From positions 10,773,501-10,837,500 of the forward strand of contig NC_085131.1 of NCBI RefSeq assembly GCF_030269925.1: a stretch of 64,000 bases of DNA, read 5' to 3'. Origin of the DNA: Bombyx mori (Eukaryota > Arthropoda > Insecta > Lepidoptera > Bombycidae). Below the pieces are notes generated by a model, which saw only the letters and a list, made by a program, of their open reading frames with translations, did no database searches and had not been told where the DNA came from. Positions 12,930 to 24,925 of the stretch are shown here, piece after piece. Numbering within the stretch: position 1 is the first letter of the stretch; the number at the start of each line of letters is the position of its first letter. A program made the position numbers and the translations under genes.

Positions 12930-13135
12930 AAACGCGCTATGGAATGAGCTCCCCTCCACGGTGTTTCCCGAGCGCTATGACATGTCCTTCTTGAGACGAG
13001 GCTTGTGGAAAGTATAAAGCGGTAGGCAGCGGCTTGGCTCTGCCCCTGGCATTGCTGACGTCCATGGGCGACGGTAACTACTCACCATCAGATGGACCGT
13101 ATGCTCGTCTGCCTACAAGGGTAATAATAAATAAT
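12930..13135 (+). mobile_element. Jockey-type LINE 3' end, family B
   Basis: The left part reads in one frame as the end of a reverse transcriptase ([18 protein letters not shown] then RRGLW) followed by a stop, then the conserved 3' UTR (GGTAGGCAGCGGCTTGGCTC) and an AATAATAA tail. 5' truncated, not mobile by itself. Confidence 0.85.
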
Positions 13136-14362
13136 AATAAAATAAAAACGTTGTAGTTACTTTTTAAGGAGTAAGTGCACATATGATCGGATTATTTTCA
13201 ATATAAACTAAATTAATTCCCGCAGGGGTGTTTTGGCATTACGGCTTGAAGAATGGGACAGTTATTATATAATACAATTAAAACTCCGATCTCGTGACTT
13301 AAGGTGGGAAGCGAAATTCACGTCAAAAACTGTGGGCGCTATGGAAATAATAAAATAAGAGTTGGTAACAATAAAACTAGTTAAATAGCATCAAAAGTAC
13401 CTACCTGCTCACTGGCAGAATCAGACATACAGAGCTCTACCGTGAATTCCAGCGCCCAACTTGTAATATATAATCGAATTATCAGTTTCATGAAACAACA
13501 GCTGTCAGTAAATAAGCTGTGACGTGATAACGAGACATGCACACAAACATAATAACTGACTTGCAACATCGAAATGTGACGGAAAAAGTAATGAAACATT
13601 TTTTTTTTCAATGCCAAACTAGTAAAGAGACATCCTTAGAATTGACCTCTACGCCCGAACAAAACACCGCATCCCCGCACTAGTCTTAGTATTGACGAAA
13701 ACTTTGGCTTGTTTTCCTGAGAACGTTACTATCCTACGGAACACGTTTAGTACTACTCAATGTGGATTCAAATGTATCCATTTTCGATATGAAAATATGC
13801 TAAATGAGTCTCCAGAACTGTGGTAGGAGGGTATTTCACGTTAATTATTTTAATTTTACAATCACCGTTGTTACGAATTCTTTACAATTTTCGGAGAAGG
13901 TACACGTCTATGTGATTACACTGTAAAATGAATTTCCTGATCCAACTAAGCTAAATCACTGAAAGTTATATGGTTTGATTTTTAATACATGATGTTATTT
14001 CTACATCGGCATAGTGGCATCGTTAGATACGAATGCACCGGGCGTCTTATCCTGCAGGCCAGGACAACTTCGAAATTATATCAAGTATACTTTAACAGAT
14101 TAAATTTTCCTTTAAAGTATTTAAAAAAAATATTTAAATCTTTAAAAAAAATTTAAAAAATTCTCTACAACTTTTAAAACATTTAAAAATTTCTTTACAT
14201 CGGGATCGCCCATAGAAAACGCAACAACGAGTTACAGATGGACGAAAATACCATTATTTTATTAGTTTAGAAAAGTACAAGCCTAGTCTGCATTTCTAAA
14301 CTTAAGGTTCGCAGCTTTATATATCTACAACATAGCACATACGCGTCAGAATGTATCCGTCA

Positions 14363-14590
14363 TCTATACCTATATTAATACGTGAAGCATAAAGTTTTTA
14401 TTTTAAATCTGTGGTCAAATTGAGAATAGATTATTATTGTTTATCTTTAATATTATTTGTCTATTATAATATAGGTAGTCTTGGTGAAATCTGTGATTAA
14501 AGAATCATAATAGTCATTGACAATAATAATGTTCAAACTTATAATTTCATATAATTATAGTCGAATTTCGACTATTGGGCGACTACTTGT
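14363..14590 (+). mobile_element. Helitron family H1, degenerate
   Basis: Keeps the 5' edge (TCTATACCTATATTAATACG) and a decayed 3' hairpin (GTCGAATTTCGACTATTGGG) with deletions between. Confidence 0.7.
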
Positions 14591-14966
14591 CACAGTAAAT
14601 AGGGTTTGAGGATGTCAAAACGATTAACATTTTAACATCAGATAGTGATGTGAGAACTAAAAAAAAATCACTTAATATTTGACTACTGTACCAAGAAAAC
14701 GAAGATGACACGTGACAATAAGACAGTTCTGTTTGCTGAGCCATATCTACGGAAACGCAACCTTGTTTTCCAACTCACAAACTTGGATCGTTCGTTCGTT
14801 TTTATGGAATTCAACGAATCCCTCTTAAAATTACTTTAGTTTTATTATTCGGGTCTCTGAAGTTCGGAAATCGGGCCGGTTGTGACGTTTGAAATAATTA
14901 TGTAGTCTACCCAGTTCGGTGTGTTTTAGATAATGGTTAAAATTAAATAGGAAGCGGCTTAGCATT

Positions 14967-15149
14967 GTTTTTTTTATAGCTTAAATAGATGGACGAGCTC
15001 ACAACCCACCTGGTGTTAAGTGGTTACTGGAGTCCATAGACATCTACCACGTTAATGCGCCACTCACCTTGAGATATAAGTTCTAAGGTCTCAGTTTAGT
15101 TACAACAGCTGCCGCACCCTTCAAACTGAAACGCATTACTGCTTCACGG
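14967..15149 (-). repeat. Family A repeat, partial
   Basis: Reverse-oriented copy from the poly-T to the reverse of TGCCGTGAAGCAG; the element's 5' third is missing. Confidence 0.85.
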
Positions 15150-15697
15150 CAAAAGTTGATGAAGTCTGCGAACTGTATTCACCAATCACCATCAGATGGG
15201 CTTGTGTTAGTATTTCTTACTAGCCAACATTATTCTATCTGCACCGTAACACTTCTGAAGCTGTCAAACAATTATCTTATTAAAATAAATAAGCACACGT
15301 GCAAGAGATATTTAGCCTATGTATTTTTTTAAATCATAAATCATTCTCGAAGCGAGTACACAGTAAATAAAAATATAATAATAATAATTATATAATAATT
15401 AAACTAATGTAAATAAACCAAAAGGAACGTATTGAAAAAACCTTATAGTACATAAGAATTTACATAAGACGGATCCGCCCTTAGGCCGTTTTTATTACGC
15501 CTCCTGCCACCCCCCGGCCGACCTATCACACAACTTGGGGTGGCACTCGAAAGAGATAGAGACATAATCCGTCGTTATAAATAAGGATAGACAATATTAC
15601 TTCGGTTGTAGTAACTTTTATAAGATGGCCGGGTATTTGTAAGCTTTTTTAACGATACAAAGCTTAAACGTTAGCTATTCATCAATAGCTTTTGTTA

Positions 15698-16050
15698 TCT
15701 ATATATTAATACGTGAAGCAAAAACTTTGTAGAAGAAGTGCACAATGCAATTTTTTTTTTTAAATAATGCATAAAAGATACATTAAATCAGTAAAGAAAA
15801 CGTTACACACACTACATACCATGTATTTGACGCACACACGCATGCATACTATTTATTGTCAAACTTTTGTTCTTGACGTCTGTTGTCAAATTGAGAATAG
15901 ATTAAATATTGTTTGTCTTTGTTAATATTTTTTATAGTGTAGTCTTGGCGAAATTTGTGATTATAGAAGTATAAAATACAATCATAATAGTGTACAAACT
16001 TACAATTCCAATTAATTATAGTCGAATTTCGACTACTGCGGAACCTCTAG
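15698..16050 (+). mobile_element. Helitron family H1, complete non-autonomous copy
   Basis: 353 bp. Starts with TC after A (TCTATATATTAATACGTGAA) and ends with a hairpin, then GAACCTCTAG followed by T, i.e. the A|T insertion pattern. No coding capacity. Confidence 0.85.
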
Positions 16051-16480
16051 TCCACATTAATATGGCAAAGATGTGAAACGATATTGATTTTTATATAGTA
16101 AATAAGTTTACACATAGGTAATCGGGTCCTATTTCTGCCACGAACCAATAGTGGGTTCCAGTGTGAAGGGTGGGGCAGCAGTTGTGCCATTGAGGCTTCC
16201 ACCTCTAATGACTGGTGGAAATTACGTTAGTAATTCATGCATTAATATCTTCATGAAAAAGGCATCTCTGAGAACGAAAACAGTTTAAAAAAAATGAGTC
16301 CAAGATTTTTTATCAAAACAATTTCGACGTCATTCGGTTCAATATCAAACGATAGTAATTAGCGTCCTAGCCGCATCTGACACTACTGATGTCCAAAGAC
16401 AGCGTCAACCATTCTGTATGAATTTGCTCAACTGTCTTCAGCAATAACAAATTGTTCTCACCAGTAACCTATTCAACTAT

Positions 16481-16745
16481 GCGTCTGGTGTAGTGGTAAG
16501 TGACATGGTCACTACACTAGGAGGTCGCGGGTTCGAATCCCGCCAAGGGAAGGTATTTGTATGATAAATATAAGTGTCTTTTCCAGGGTTATGGATGTAT
16601 ATTAAATATATGTATGTGTATAATAAAAATCTTACATTTATATCCGTTATCTGGTACCTGTAACACAAGTTCTTTACGAACTTATTACGGGACCAGTTAA
16701 CGTGGCGTGATTGTTAGTGAAATATTTATATTTATATTTATTATT
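16481..16745 (+). repeat. tRNA-derived SINE (family D)
   Basis: The head has a pol III A box (TGGTGTAGTGGTAAG) and a perfect B box (GGTTCGAATCC), then a body ending in GTTAACGTGGCGTGATTG and an AT tail. The head is too diverged to be a working tRNA. Body-only copies lie at about 10320-10450 and 35940-36030. Confidence 0.82.
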
Positions 16746-17077
16746 TGTTAAACAAATATTTGGATGTGAACAAAAACAATAGACCATATCATGATAACGA
16801 ATGCGCTAAGTATTGTAATATTCGATATGTTTATATGCATACGTTATCACTATCGTCTCTATCAACGCCCGCTGTTATCAGTGCAACTGCGATTGGCAAC
16901 ACGCAACAAACTTAGCTATCTAAATGTAGACACACCAAATATTTTCTTACCAGCTTATGTGTTTTGTCTACTCTGTTATTGTTTCTCTTGGGATTATATA
17001 ATATTGTAGGTAACAGTCTCGAGGGAAACTATGTGTTTGCGATTGAATTAGGCTCTTTTGATTTTACGTAGGATTTT

Positions 17078-17312
17078 TTTTATTGCTTAGATGGGTGAAC
17101 GAACTCACAGCCCACCTGGTGTTAAGTGGTTACTGGAGCCCATCGACATCTACAACGTAAATGTGCCACCCACCTTGAGATATAAGTTCTAATGTCTCAG
17201 TAGAGTTACAACGGCTGCCCTACCCTTCAAACCGAAACGCATTACTGATTCACGGCAGAAATAGGCAGGGTGGTGGTACCTACCCGCGCGGACTCACAAG
17301 AGGTCCTACCAA
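17078..17312 (-). repeat. Family A repeat flanked by long direct repeats
   Basis: Near full-length reverse copy. Unusually, the host DNA on its two sides (16951-17077 and 17313-17435) is the same roughly 125-bp sequence in direct orientation. Confidence 0.9.
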
Positions 17313-17455
17313 CAGATTATGTGTTTTGTCTACTCTGTTATTGTTTCTCTTGGGATTATATAATATTGTAACAGTCTCGAAGGAAACTATGTGTTTGCGA
17401 TTGAATTAGGCTCTTTAGATTTTACGTAGGATTTTCCAGTTTTTCGGTCACGTTG

Positions 17456-17700
17456 CGAGGAAAAAGGGTGACAATCTTGAAAGAGTACTCATCACCGAAA
17501 AAGTGGAAGGAAAGAGGCCTAGGGGGCGTAGTCCCATGCGCTGGTCCTATCTGATTAAGACGACTTTGGACTCCAGCATCAATGTCGCTAACCACTGCGC
17601 GGAGGACAAGAAAGAATGTAGGAACATAGTCCTAACAAAAGTGCTCCGTAAAGGTCATCACCCTCAGCACTGAGGAACACGACGCATGGAGGAGAGGGAT
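17456..17700 (+). pseudogene. LINE reverse transcriptase C-terminal fragment
   Basis: Close relative of 7660-7930 at the DNA level (AAAGGGTGACAATCTTGAAA, GGAAAGAGGCCTAGGGGGCG), with substitutions and no intact frame. It directly follows the duplicated flank at 17313-17435. Confidence 0.78.
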
Positions 17701-17744
17701 TTTACAGCATGAACATTTTACAATTTTCTTCGGTTAGTCTTAGA

Positions 17745-17935
17745 CGGTGTTTTCTGAGCGCTATGACATATTTTTTTTTTTTTGTTCAAACGAGACTTGT
17801 GGAGAGTACTTAACGGTAGGTAGCGGCTTGACTCTGCCACTGGCATTGCTGAAGTCCATGGGTGACGGTAACCACCGTGGCCCACATCGGGTGGGCCGTA
17901 TGCTCGTCTGCTTACACCGGCAATAAAAAAAAAAC
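17745..17935 (+). mobile_element. Family B LINE 3' end
   Basis: Diverged RT terminus (TTTTCTGAGCGCTATGACAT) plus the 3' UTR and poly-A. Confidence 0.82.
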
Positions 17936-18147
17936 ATAATTAAATCTTCTTCTACGGTTTAATCTCGAGTTTTTTTATTGTCATTATATAAGTATGGACG
18001 TTTCGACTAGGTACTTTACGATTTTCATGATCACGAGTCGTTCGTGGTGAGCTTCCCAATTCCATTCATGATGTAAAAAGCCAAAGCCATAACAATGAAT
18101 TCACTATTACTTATTTATCGTACAGCTAAGTACAGGTACGGTTTTTT

Positions 18148-18384
18148 ACTGGTGGTAGGACCTCTTGTGAGTCCGCACAGGTAGGTACCACCGCCCCGCC
18201 TATTTCTACCGTGAAGCAGTAATGCGTTTCGGTTTGAAGGTTGGGGTAGCCGTTGTAACTATACTGAGACCTTATATCTCAAGGTGGGTGGTGCATTTAC
18301 GTTGTAGATGTCTATGGGCTCCAGTAACCTCTTAACACCAGGTGGGCTGTGAGCTCGTCCACCCACTTAGCAATAAAAAAAAAA
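18148..18384 (+). repeat. Family A repeat, full length
   Basis: From ACTGGTGGTAGGACCTC to a ten-base poly-A; a short internal gap is present near the GAGACCTTATATC segment. Confidence 0.9.
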
Positions 18385-20185
18385 GTTACTGAGAGAACGA
18401 ATTGTAAAAATGTAGAAAGCGTGAATAGTATTTTCATAAAAAAATATATTATATAAGAAATAGGTCAATTTCCGAATTGCGTTGTATTCAAATTTTTTCG
18501 CATACAAAATTCGTTCCGTTATCAGAACGGTCATCGTTATCGAAATTCGAAACTACCGACTCTTTAACTTTGACACGGAAATATTTAAATGCAGATTGAT
18601 AAATTGCGTTCATTCTGATCACACGTGATTTATTAACGTATCCACAAGAGTGTATACCTACTGATTTCGTTTGGCCTGAAGATTTTTCAAGACCAAATTT
18701 AGTGACTAATCTGTGTTCTGCTTAAAAATAAAATATTTAGTTTATACATTCCTGTATAAACAAGCTATTTAAATCACATTTGATTTTTTTTTGTGTCCCC
18801 TTTTTAAAAGGAACTCGATTAGAAGGAAACAAGAATATCTAACAGGAATCTTGTTTTAAGTTGGAGCTAGGTTTTCGATTTATATTTTCATATTTATCGC
18901 GACTTTATATAAGACACAGACCTAAAAATAATTACGGAAAAGATAGAGCACCGGTTAAACTGGGACAATTACAGACTTCTCTTATTGAGACGATAATATG
19001 TATCACAACAAATCAAGCTATGTTTATTTTGATTTCCGATCGTGTCCTTAATGTCCGTTAATTACTATGACAGGCGGTTAATTAATAATTTTTAGCATCA
19101 AATAAGTGCCAATTACCTACGTCGAAAGCTAAAGTTTTTTCGGTCGGTCGCATCAATGTATTTTAAACTATGCACTCCAAAGTTAGTTACGATCTGCATT
19201 CCACAAGTGTGTCCGTTTTTTGCAGACGAAGTCCAAACACACGCATCCAAGATATGCCCAGTATAATAAAAAACGGAATGGCTAATTTACATTGAAATTC
19301 GTTTTGTTTTGACGATTTTTATGACGTTATATTTAAAGAGCATTCCCGTCTTGTACTTTTATGTACTTAGCATACAGCATACACCATGACGTGAATAACG
19401 CTGGACACCTTGTGAGGTCGGAGTCCGTCTCAATTGTGATATAGACAGATTGGAACACTAACAGCTTGGCGGCAGAAACAGGTAAAATAGTGAGTGACCC
19501 GCGTAAACATACAATACATGACCTCGCCAATAAAAGCGGCAAATTTTGTTACCCTATATCGTTTCTCAATGGTGAAAGTCTAATGTGACAATTATTGTTA
19601 GATTTTCCATTATTTCATTATAATTGACACTTGCCCCGCAACCTTCAGAAGTTCGCGTTCAAAAAGTAAGAACTAACCGTTACTCTTGTGAATAGAATTT
19701 TCGTCCAAACACAAATAAATCCGTATTCGGGTTTAAGGATATACTATTAGAATACAGCAGTTTAATCATAATAATGGACTGCAAAGAGCTAGTAAAGTAA
19801 AAAAATAGTTGGCAGATCTACTCAAAATTCTTTGACATTTTTGAACGCAAAATGCTCAAGGTAAAGGGACAAACTATTTCATTAACATTTTTGTCCTGTA
19901 AATTATTTAGCCGGCTAATTTGATAAAATGTTACCTGATATCCTCACAGTATATCCTCACTTAAGATTTGCAAAGCGAACCGATTATTTTTTGTGTTCAA
20001 ATAACTGTTCAGCAAGAATATCTGGTTTCAAATCAGGTAGACTGCTTCAGTTGACATATTGAGAATTAGAGGAGCAAATTCTTATTGAAATAAAAACATT
20101 TTATACAATGAAACGTTGTTTTCTGCAATTTTATATCGCTGTATCGGTTTCTTTATTTTAAATAGTGACTATGTTTTTATAATTA

Positions 20186-20527
20186 CTAGAGGTCCCGCAG
20201 TAGTCGAAATTCGACTATAATTAATTGAAATTGTAAGTTTGTACACTATTATGATTGTATTTTATACTTCTATAATCACATATTTCGCCAAGACTATACT
20301 ATAAAAAATATTAACAAAGACAAATAATATTTAATCTATTCTCAATTTGACCACAGACGTCAAGAACAAAAGTTTGACAATAAATAGTATGCATGCGTGT
20401 GTGCGTCAAATACATGGTATGTAGTGTGTGTAATATTTTCTTTATTGATTTAATGTGTCTTTTATGCATTATTTATTATTACGTAAAAAAGGATACAAAG
20501 TTTTTGTTTCACGTATTAATATATAGA
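20186..20527 (-). mobile_element. Helitron family H1, complete non-autonomous copy
   Basis: 342 bp in reverse orientation. Both Helitron edges and the A|T flanks are present; an internal deletion removes the CTCCTCCGTCCGCGC segment seen in other copies. Confidence 0.85.
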
Positions 20528-20729
20528 TGTTATCGGCATAAAATATAATGCATTATAGTATTTTAGTTTGTTTTCGCGAGTTGTTGTAATAATTACTACA
20601 TTTACGGTTTGATCTAGCGTTAACACAATACTGACACGTGGACGAATAAAACCAAAGTCATTCGTAAATCACGAGAACTATAAAGAATTCGAAACGTCAG
20701 AAATAGTAATACTGGTGAATTACTGAATT

Positions 20730-20975
20730 ACTGGTGGTAGGATCTCTTGTGAGTCCGCGCGGGTAGGTACCACCACCCTGCCTATTTCTGCCGTGAAGCA
20801 GTAATGCGTTTCGGTTTGAAGGGTGGGGTAGCCGTTGTAACTATACTTGAAGCCTTAGAACATATATCTCAAGGTGGGTGGCGCAGTTACGTTGTAGATG
20901 TCTATGAGCTCCAGTAACCACTTAACACTAAGTTGGCTGTGAGCTCGTCCACCCATCAAAGCAATAAAATAATAA
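20730..20975 (+). repeat. Family A repeat, full length
   Basis: From ACTGGTGGTAGGATCTC to an AATAAAATAAT tail. It is the copy closest to dsx exon 1. Confidence 0.9.
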
Positions 20976-21439
20976 TAATAATATGATGACAATAAAAAAC
21001 AAAAGATTAAACCATAAACATAGTTTTGATTAAATTATGCACCCTTAAAATGATCACACGAAGGTTTCGGTTTTAGTTGGTGCGATGTTAATGCGCTCCT
21101 GACAAAATATTCTTCAGCGAAAACGTAAAATATATTACGGGTTGGATACACGACATTTGAGTTAAGCAAAAATCTATTTTTAGACGGCGCGGCCCCCGAC
21201 TCGAAAGTACAAATTAAGCGACATAATGTAATATGCATCGATTTCCAATGTTTAAATTCATATTTTTCACTTCTGTATACTTACTTATTTAGATAAACAC
21301 TAGATGATTACCGTTTTTTTTATGCTTGACGTTTTTGTGTCTTTAAAGCGGTTAGTTGCCCTCAATTAAGAAAAATAGTATTATTATTCGCCAATAGATG
21401 TCGGGAAGAGTTGATTATTGAAAACACGAATAAAACAAT

Positions 21440-21575
21440 ATTTTCTGAAAATAAATCGTAGCTAGATCGATTTATCGCCCCCGAAATCCCCTGTATACTA
21501 AATTTTATGTAAATCGTTGGAGCCGTTTCCGAAATTCAGATTATATATATATTAATATACAAAAATTGCTCGTTT
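21440..21575 (+). repeat. RTE-like tail fragment
   Basis: Contains AAATCGTTGGAGCCGTTTCC and an ATATATATTAATATAC tail. It marks the left edge of the repeat-poor zone around dsx exon 1. A similar tail lies at about 53020-53205 (TTTCATCACAATCGCATGAA). Confidence 0.55.
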
Positions 21576-22675
21576 AAAGGTATAAGATAACTGTAACCAA
21601 ATATTAAATTTAAAGAAATAAGCGGATTTCCAATTCAAGGAATATGTTTCTGCGTATTTTTGTTTTATTTTAATATATTAATTTGTTTCTGGATTAGATA
21701 CGAAAAATGTTATATATCTCAATGTATGTAATAGAGAAGCGAAAATGTTCTCTGTAATATTATTAGTTTCATGAATTATTCACTTCACGCTGTGTCCTCT
21801 GCTGATTATTCCGCTTTTTTTTTATCCAAATGTCAACAACATTGTAGGTGCTTGATCATAATATAATTTTATTCTGCGATTCACGAGTTGTAGACACAAT
21901 TTACCTACGTTACGTTAGAGTTTTACTTTTAATCTCAACAATTTGTTGAACTAATTCAAAGGGACAACAATAATACAAAAAAAAAATTGTTTATTAAAGT
22001 AAACCTAAGAATTTAGTTAAATCTCTTAAACGATGGGATTGTTTTTTTAAATTTAGCATTACTTTGGTTTCAAGGCTAACAATGGTTCTTGAGTATCAAG
22101 TATGTACCTATCTATCAATTGAGATAATCGCACTCCAGCGCGCTACATACATGTCAACTCTGGATTTGAAAATCGACTTAAACATACTAAAGCGTAATAG
22201 TGCGTGTGTTCCTCGTTTCTATTTCCAGTATATTCTATATTTACTTTGTAATCAATTAGAGGAATAGATTCTAAATTCTTCGGATATTTTAGGGTTCGAG
22301 AATTTTTTATATTTATCTATCATATACAATTTTCAACCATTTCTGTATCGTTATAGAGCCTAGTTTAATAACAATACGATGTGTACCTACATCGTTGTAT
22401 TACAGAGCAAACTATTATCCTAAAATATTAATTTGCTTTTTGTTTAGGTATACACAGCATTTTTAATAATTGAAAACAGTTTTCAAAGATAGTTCAGCTA
22501 ATCTTTAAAAAGTATTACGTAGACAGTTCATAACTTTTAATATGCTTCGTGTTCATTTAGGAAACTGTAAGGCATAAGAATACTATGTACATTATTTTTC
22601 AAATTCGAGGACGCACACCGATTATTGTAAGAGTCAAATTTTATTTCACAGAATAATAAAAAATAAAGTACTTAC

Positions 22676-23177
22676 GGGGTTGCGGGGGTGGTATCAGTGG
22701 TGGCATGGTTGGCGGCGGAGGCACTGACGGCGGTGGAGCGTATGGTGACACCCCAGGTGAACCCGGTACGGAGTCACAGCTCGCCGAGCCCAGGGAGCGT
22801 GGTGCCGACGGCGGTATCATGGGGCTGCGTGGCGCCTTCACCACTGGTGGTACAGGCCTATCCAACTCCAGCCCCGGGGGCTGTATTCCTAATTCCAGCG
22901 CACGCGCACGCGCTTCGTCCTGAGCCTGGGCCCGTCTGATTGCCGTTTGCTTTGCCATTACCCGCTGCCTGTCTGCGGTAAGGCGGCACTTTTCACAAGT
23001 GCAATGCTGATATTTGCAGTACCGCTTGTGACCCTTGAGCTCGATCTTGAGCCTGTGATTGCGGCAGCGCGCACAGTTAGGAGGGGCACGAGGAACGCCC
23101 GAACTGGAGGCGCCGGGTTCGGAACGCTCCTCGCAGTCATCGGGCACGCGGCGTTTCCATGAGCCCATCGACACCAT
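22676..23177 (-). CDS. dsx: Doublesex, first coding exon with DM domain (partial gene)
   Basis: This is the first coding exon of the sex-determination transcription factor Doublesex. It encodes 167 residues plus one base, ending at a strong donor (GTAAGT read on the minus strand from 22675). I chose the ATG at 23177 (protein start [10 protein letters not shown]) because it agrees with the lepidopteran Dsx start I recall and has G at -3 and +4; the frame stays open upstream to about 23345 without another ATG, probably 5' UTR. The DM zinc module is complete: Cys35, Cys38, His41, His50, Cys54, Cys59, Cys61 and Cys64, then a basic recognition helix ([19 protein letters not shown]) at about 67-85. 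A Pro-rich linker fills 110-167. The dimerisation (OD2) exon and the sex-specific exons are not visible and should lie left of the window. Dsx acts in the nucleus as a dimer; sex-specific splicing is family knowledge. The exon is much richer in GC than its surroundings. Confidence 0.96.
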
Positions 23178-24925
23178 TGCTGGGTCCTCGTCGGCCGTAT
23201 ACGCGGCAAAGTTGGCGCGTGTTGTTACACACGCGCAACACAACACGCGGTCACGATGCGACTGACTGCCCCCGCCGCTGTGCACTGCCCCGCCCCGCGG
23301 CCCACCTCGCCGCGCTACTGCATTTATTCCAGTGCAACGATGCAACTCTACAATTTATTATTCCAGATTACTTAATTTTGCAGCGGCGATTTTCTTCGGA
23401 CGGCATGTTTTCCTAAATAAATTATGCCAGATTTCGAATTTAGTAACCATTTTTAAATAGTTTGCACACTTCATTAACTACAAAAGTTAAACCAACTGGT
23501 AAAAGAAAAAAAATCATCACATAAAGTTAGAAATTCCAGATGTGGTGGGGTGGAAAATTATTACCTATGGTCATTTCCTAATTACTTTTCATCAAAATCA
23601 CAAAATACTTAAAAATTATCAGCAGAGCACAAAATTACACACTCTACAATTATAGATTATAAAATTACTTATCTAGCTTGATGCATTTTATTAAGTGGAA
23701 CAAAATAAAAATTTTAAATTTCACTGTCATTATTGTATGTATTGTGACTAACCTACAAACTAATTAGATCTCTCATAACAATCGCTAGGGCATGCAATGT
23801 CATATTTTTGAGTTTAATTCATTATATAAAACAAAAAACAATGTTTCAAAAGTTTCCTTTAAGGAAACATATTGTGCCCATAAAAGGCTAACATAAAATA
23901 TTACTTTACTTGACTAAATATTGTTTTATTCTAAAAGCAATTCAAGTATCCGTGTGCGAAAACGCTAATATAGCATATCAATTTAAAAAAATTATAATTA
24001 AATTAATAAAAAAATTGTTATAGTACAACTAGTAAAAAAACATTAGAAAAGTCTGTACGATATTTCAGTACAGTAATAAATGTCCCGAACTGCGTGTGGC
24101 TGCATTCGGATCGCGTGCAACAACGTCCAAACAACACACAGACAAAGCTGTTCCATATACATACACTATAATATTTTAGCTGTGTTGTCTTTACGCGACG
24201 ACACACACACAAATCTATACGTTCTACGGTCACGTAAGTACGCGTTGATTTATACAAGAGTGTGTCTAAATTACATTGTGTGCAGTCGCAATTTTTGCAC
24301 GCAGGCTACTTATGTGTGTGTGCACGTTGTTATTACGTCACAAGTTTTGGTCGTTTTTAAATGCAACATTCGTATAACTAAATAGTCTTTTTTTATTGCA
24401 TTCTGTTTAAATAGTTAACTGTTCAAGCATATTTTTAGTATTTTAGTCGTAATAATTATCTGTGTCTGAAACGGTGTGAAGCTAATCAGTGAATTTTATT
24501 GTGAAGGGCAGATATCATGTCATAATAATGTATAATGCGATCTGTGTGAGATTAAAATTAAGCTTTAATATTCAAGGTGAATACAGTGTTGGTATAAATA
24601 CGAATTATTTATACTAATAAGTAGCACGAGTTGAGCACAAAATTTACGTTATCGTCGGACCATTTTTATTGTTTTAGGTTGATGGCCGCATTGCTGTATG
24701 CTGTATGGTACCGTCTCTCCGTAAATTTCGTAAAAGCTGACCAGCAATATATAACAAAAAAAAAAATGGTGAAATAGCAATAAGAGATATATAGATACTT
24801 AATTTGTCCGGTAATATTATGTAGAGCTTATAGCGCAGACGAAATATATTAAAAGTTAGATAAGTTATTTTTAGGCGGCACTAGTCTGATTAAATAAGAA
24901 ACATGCATTTGATTTTTTATTATCA
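23178..24925 (-). promoter_or_regulatory. dsx: dsx 5' UTR and promoter-proximal region
   Basis: This interval lies directly upstream of the dsx start codon. It is GC-rich up to about 23320, then AT-rich. No transposon remnant was recognised before about 24925, although the rest of the window carries roughly one per kilobase. No clear TATA box or start site can be fixed by eye. Short open frames on both strands look like chance. Its role as promoter or proximal regulatory DNA is inferred from position and from repeat depletion. Confidence 0.45.

Larger units (their letters stand above)
1..22675 (-). other. dsx: Inferred dsx intron 1 (partial)
   Basis: Everything downstream of the dsx exon 1 donor to the window edge is read as the start of a long first intron. 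I found no sequence coding for the Dsx OD2 dimerisation domain on the minus strand and no other host exon. The interval holds SINE-like repeats, Helitrons, LINE fragments and AT-rich unique DNA. Stretches in which I recognise nothing include roughly 820-1900, 6070-6780, 8580-9200, 12030-12900, 13340-14350, 18390-20180 and 21570-22670. That this is intron is inference from the donor and from the missing downstream exons. Confidence 0.75.

Noticed and set aside
13381..13617. 78-codon minus-strand frame considered as a dsx downstream exon
   Set aside because: It shows no similarity to the Dsx OD2 dimerisation domain and no convincing splice sites.
16481..16560. Functional tRNA gene
   Set aside because: A and B boxes are good, but the arms do not form a proper cloverleaf by eye and the sequence continues into a dispersed SINE body.
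22688..23416. Several open frames of 60-90 codons on both strands overlapping dsx exon 1
   Set aside because: They are shadows of the GC-rich exon; none has a recognisable motif, and the minus-strand DM-domain frame explains the interval.
24018..24385. Opposed frames of 79 and 101 codons upstream of dsx
   Set aside because: Low-complexity, Cys/Tyr/Val-rich translations without motifs; consistent with chance in AT-rich promoter DNA.
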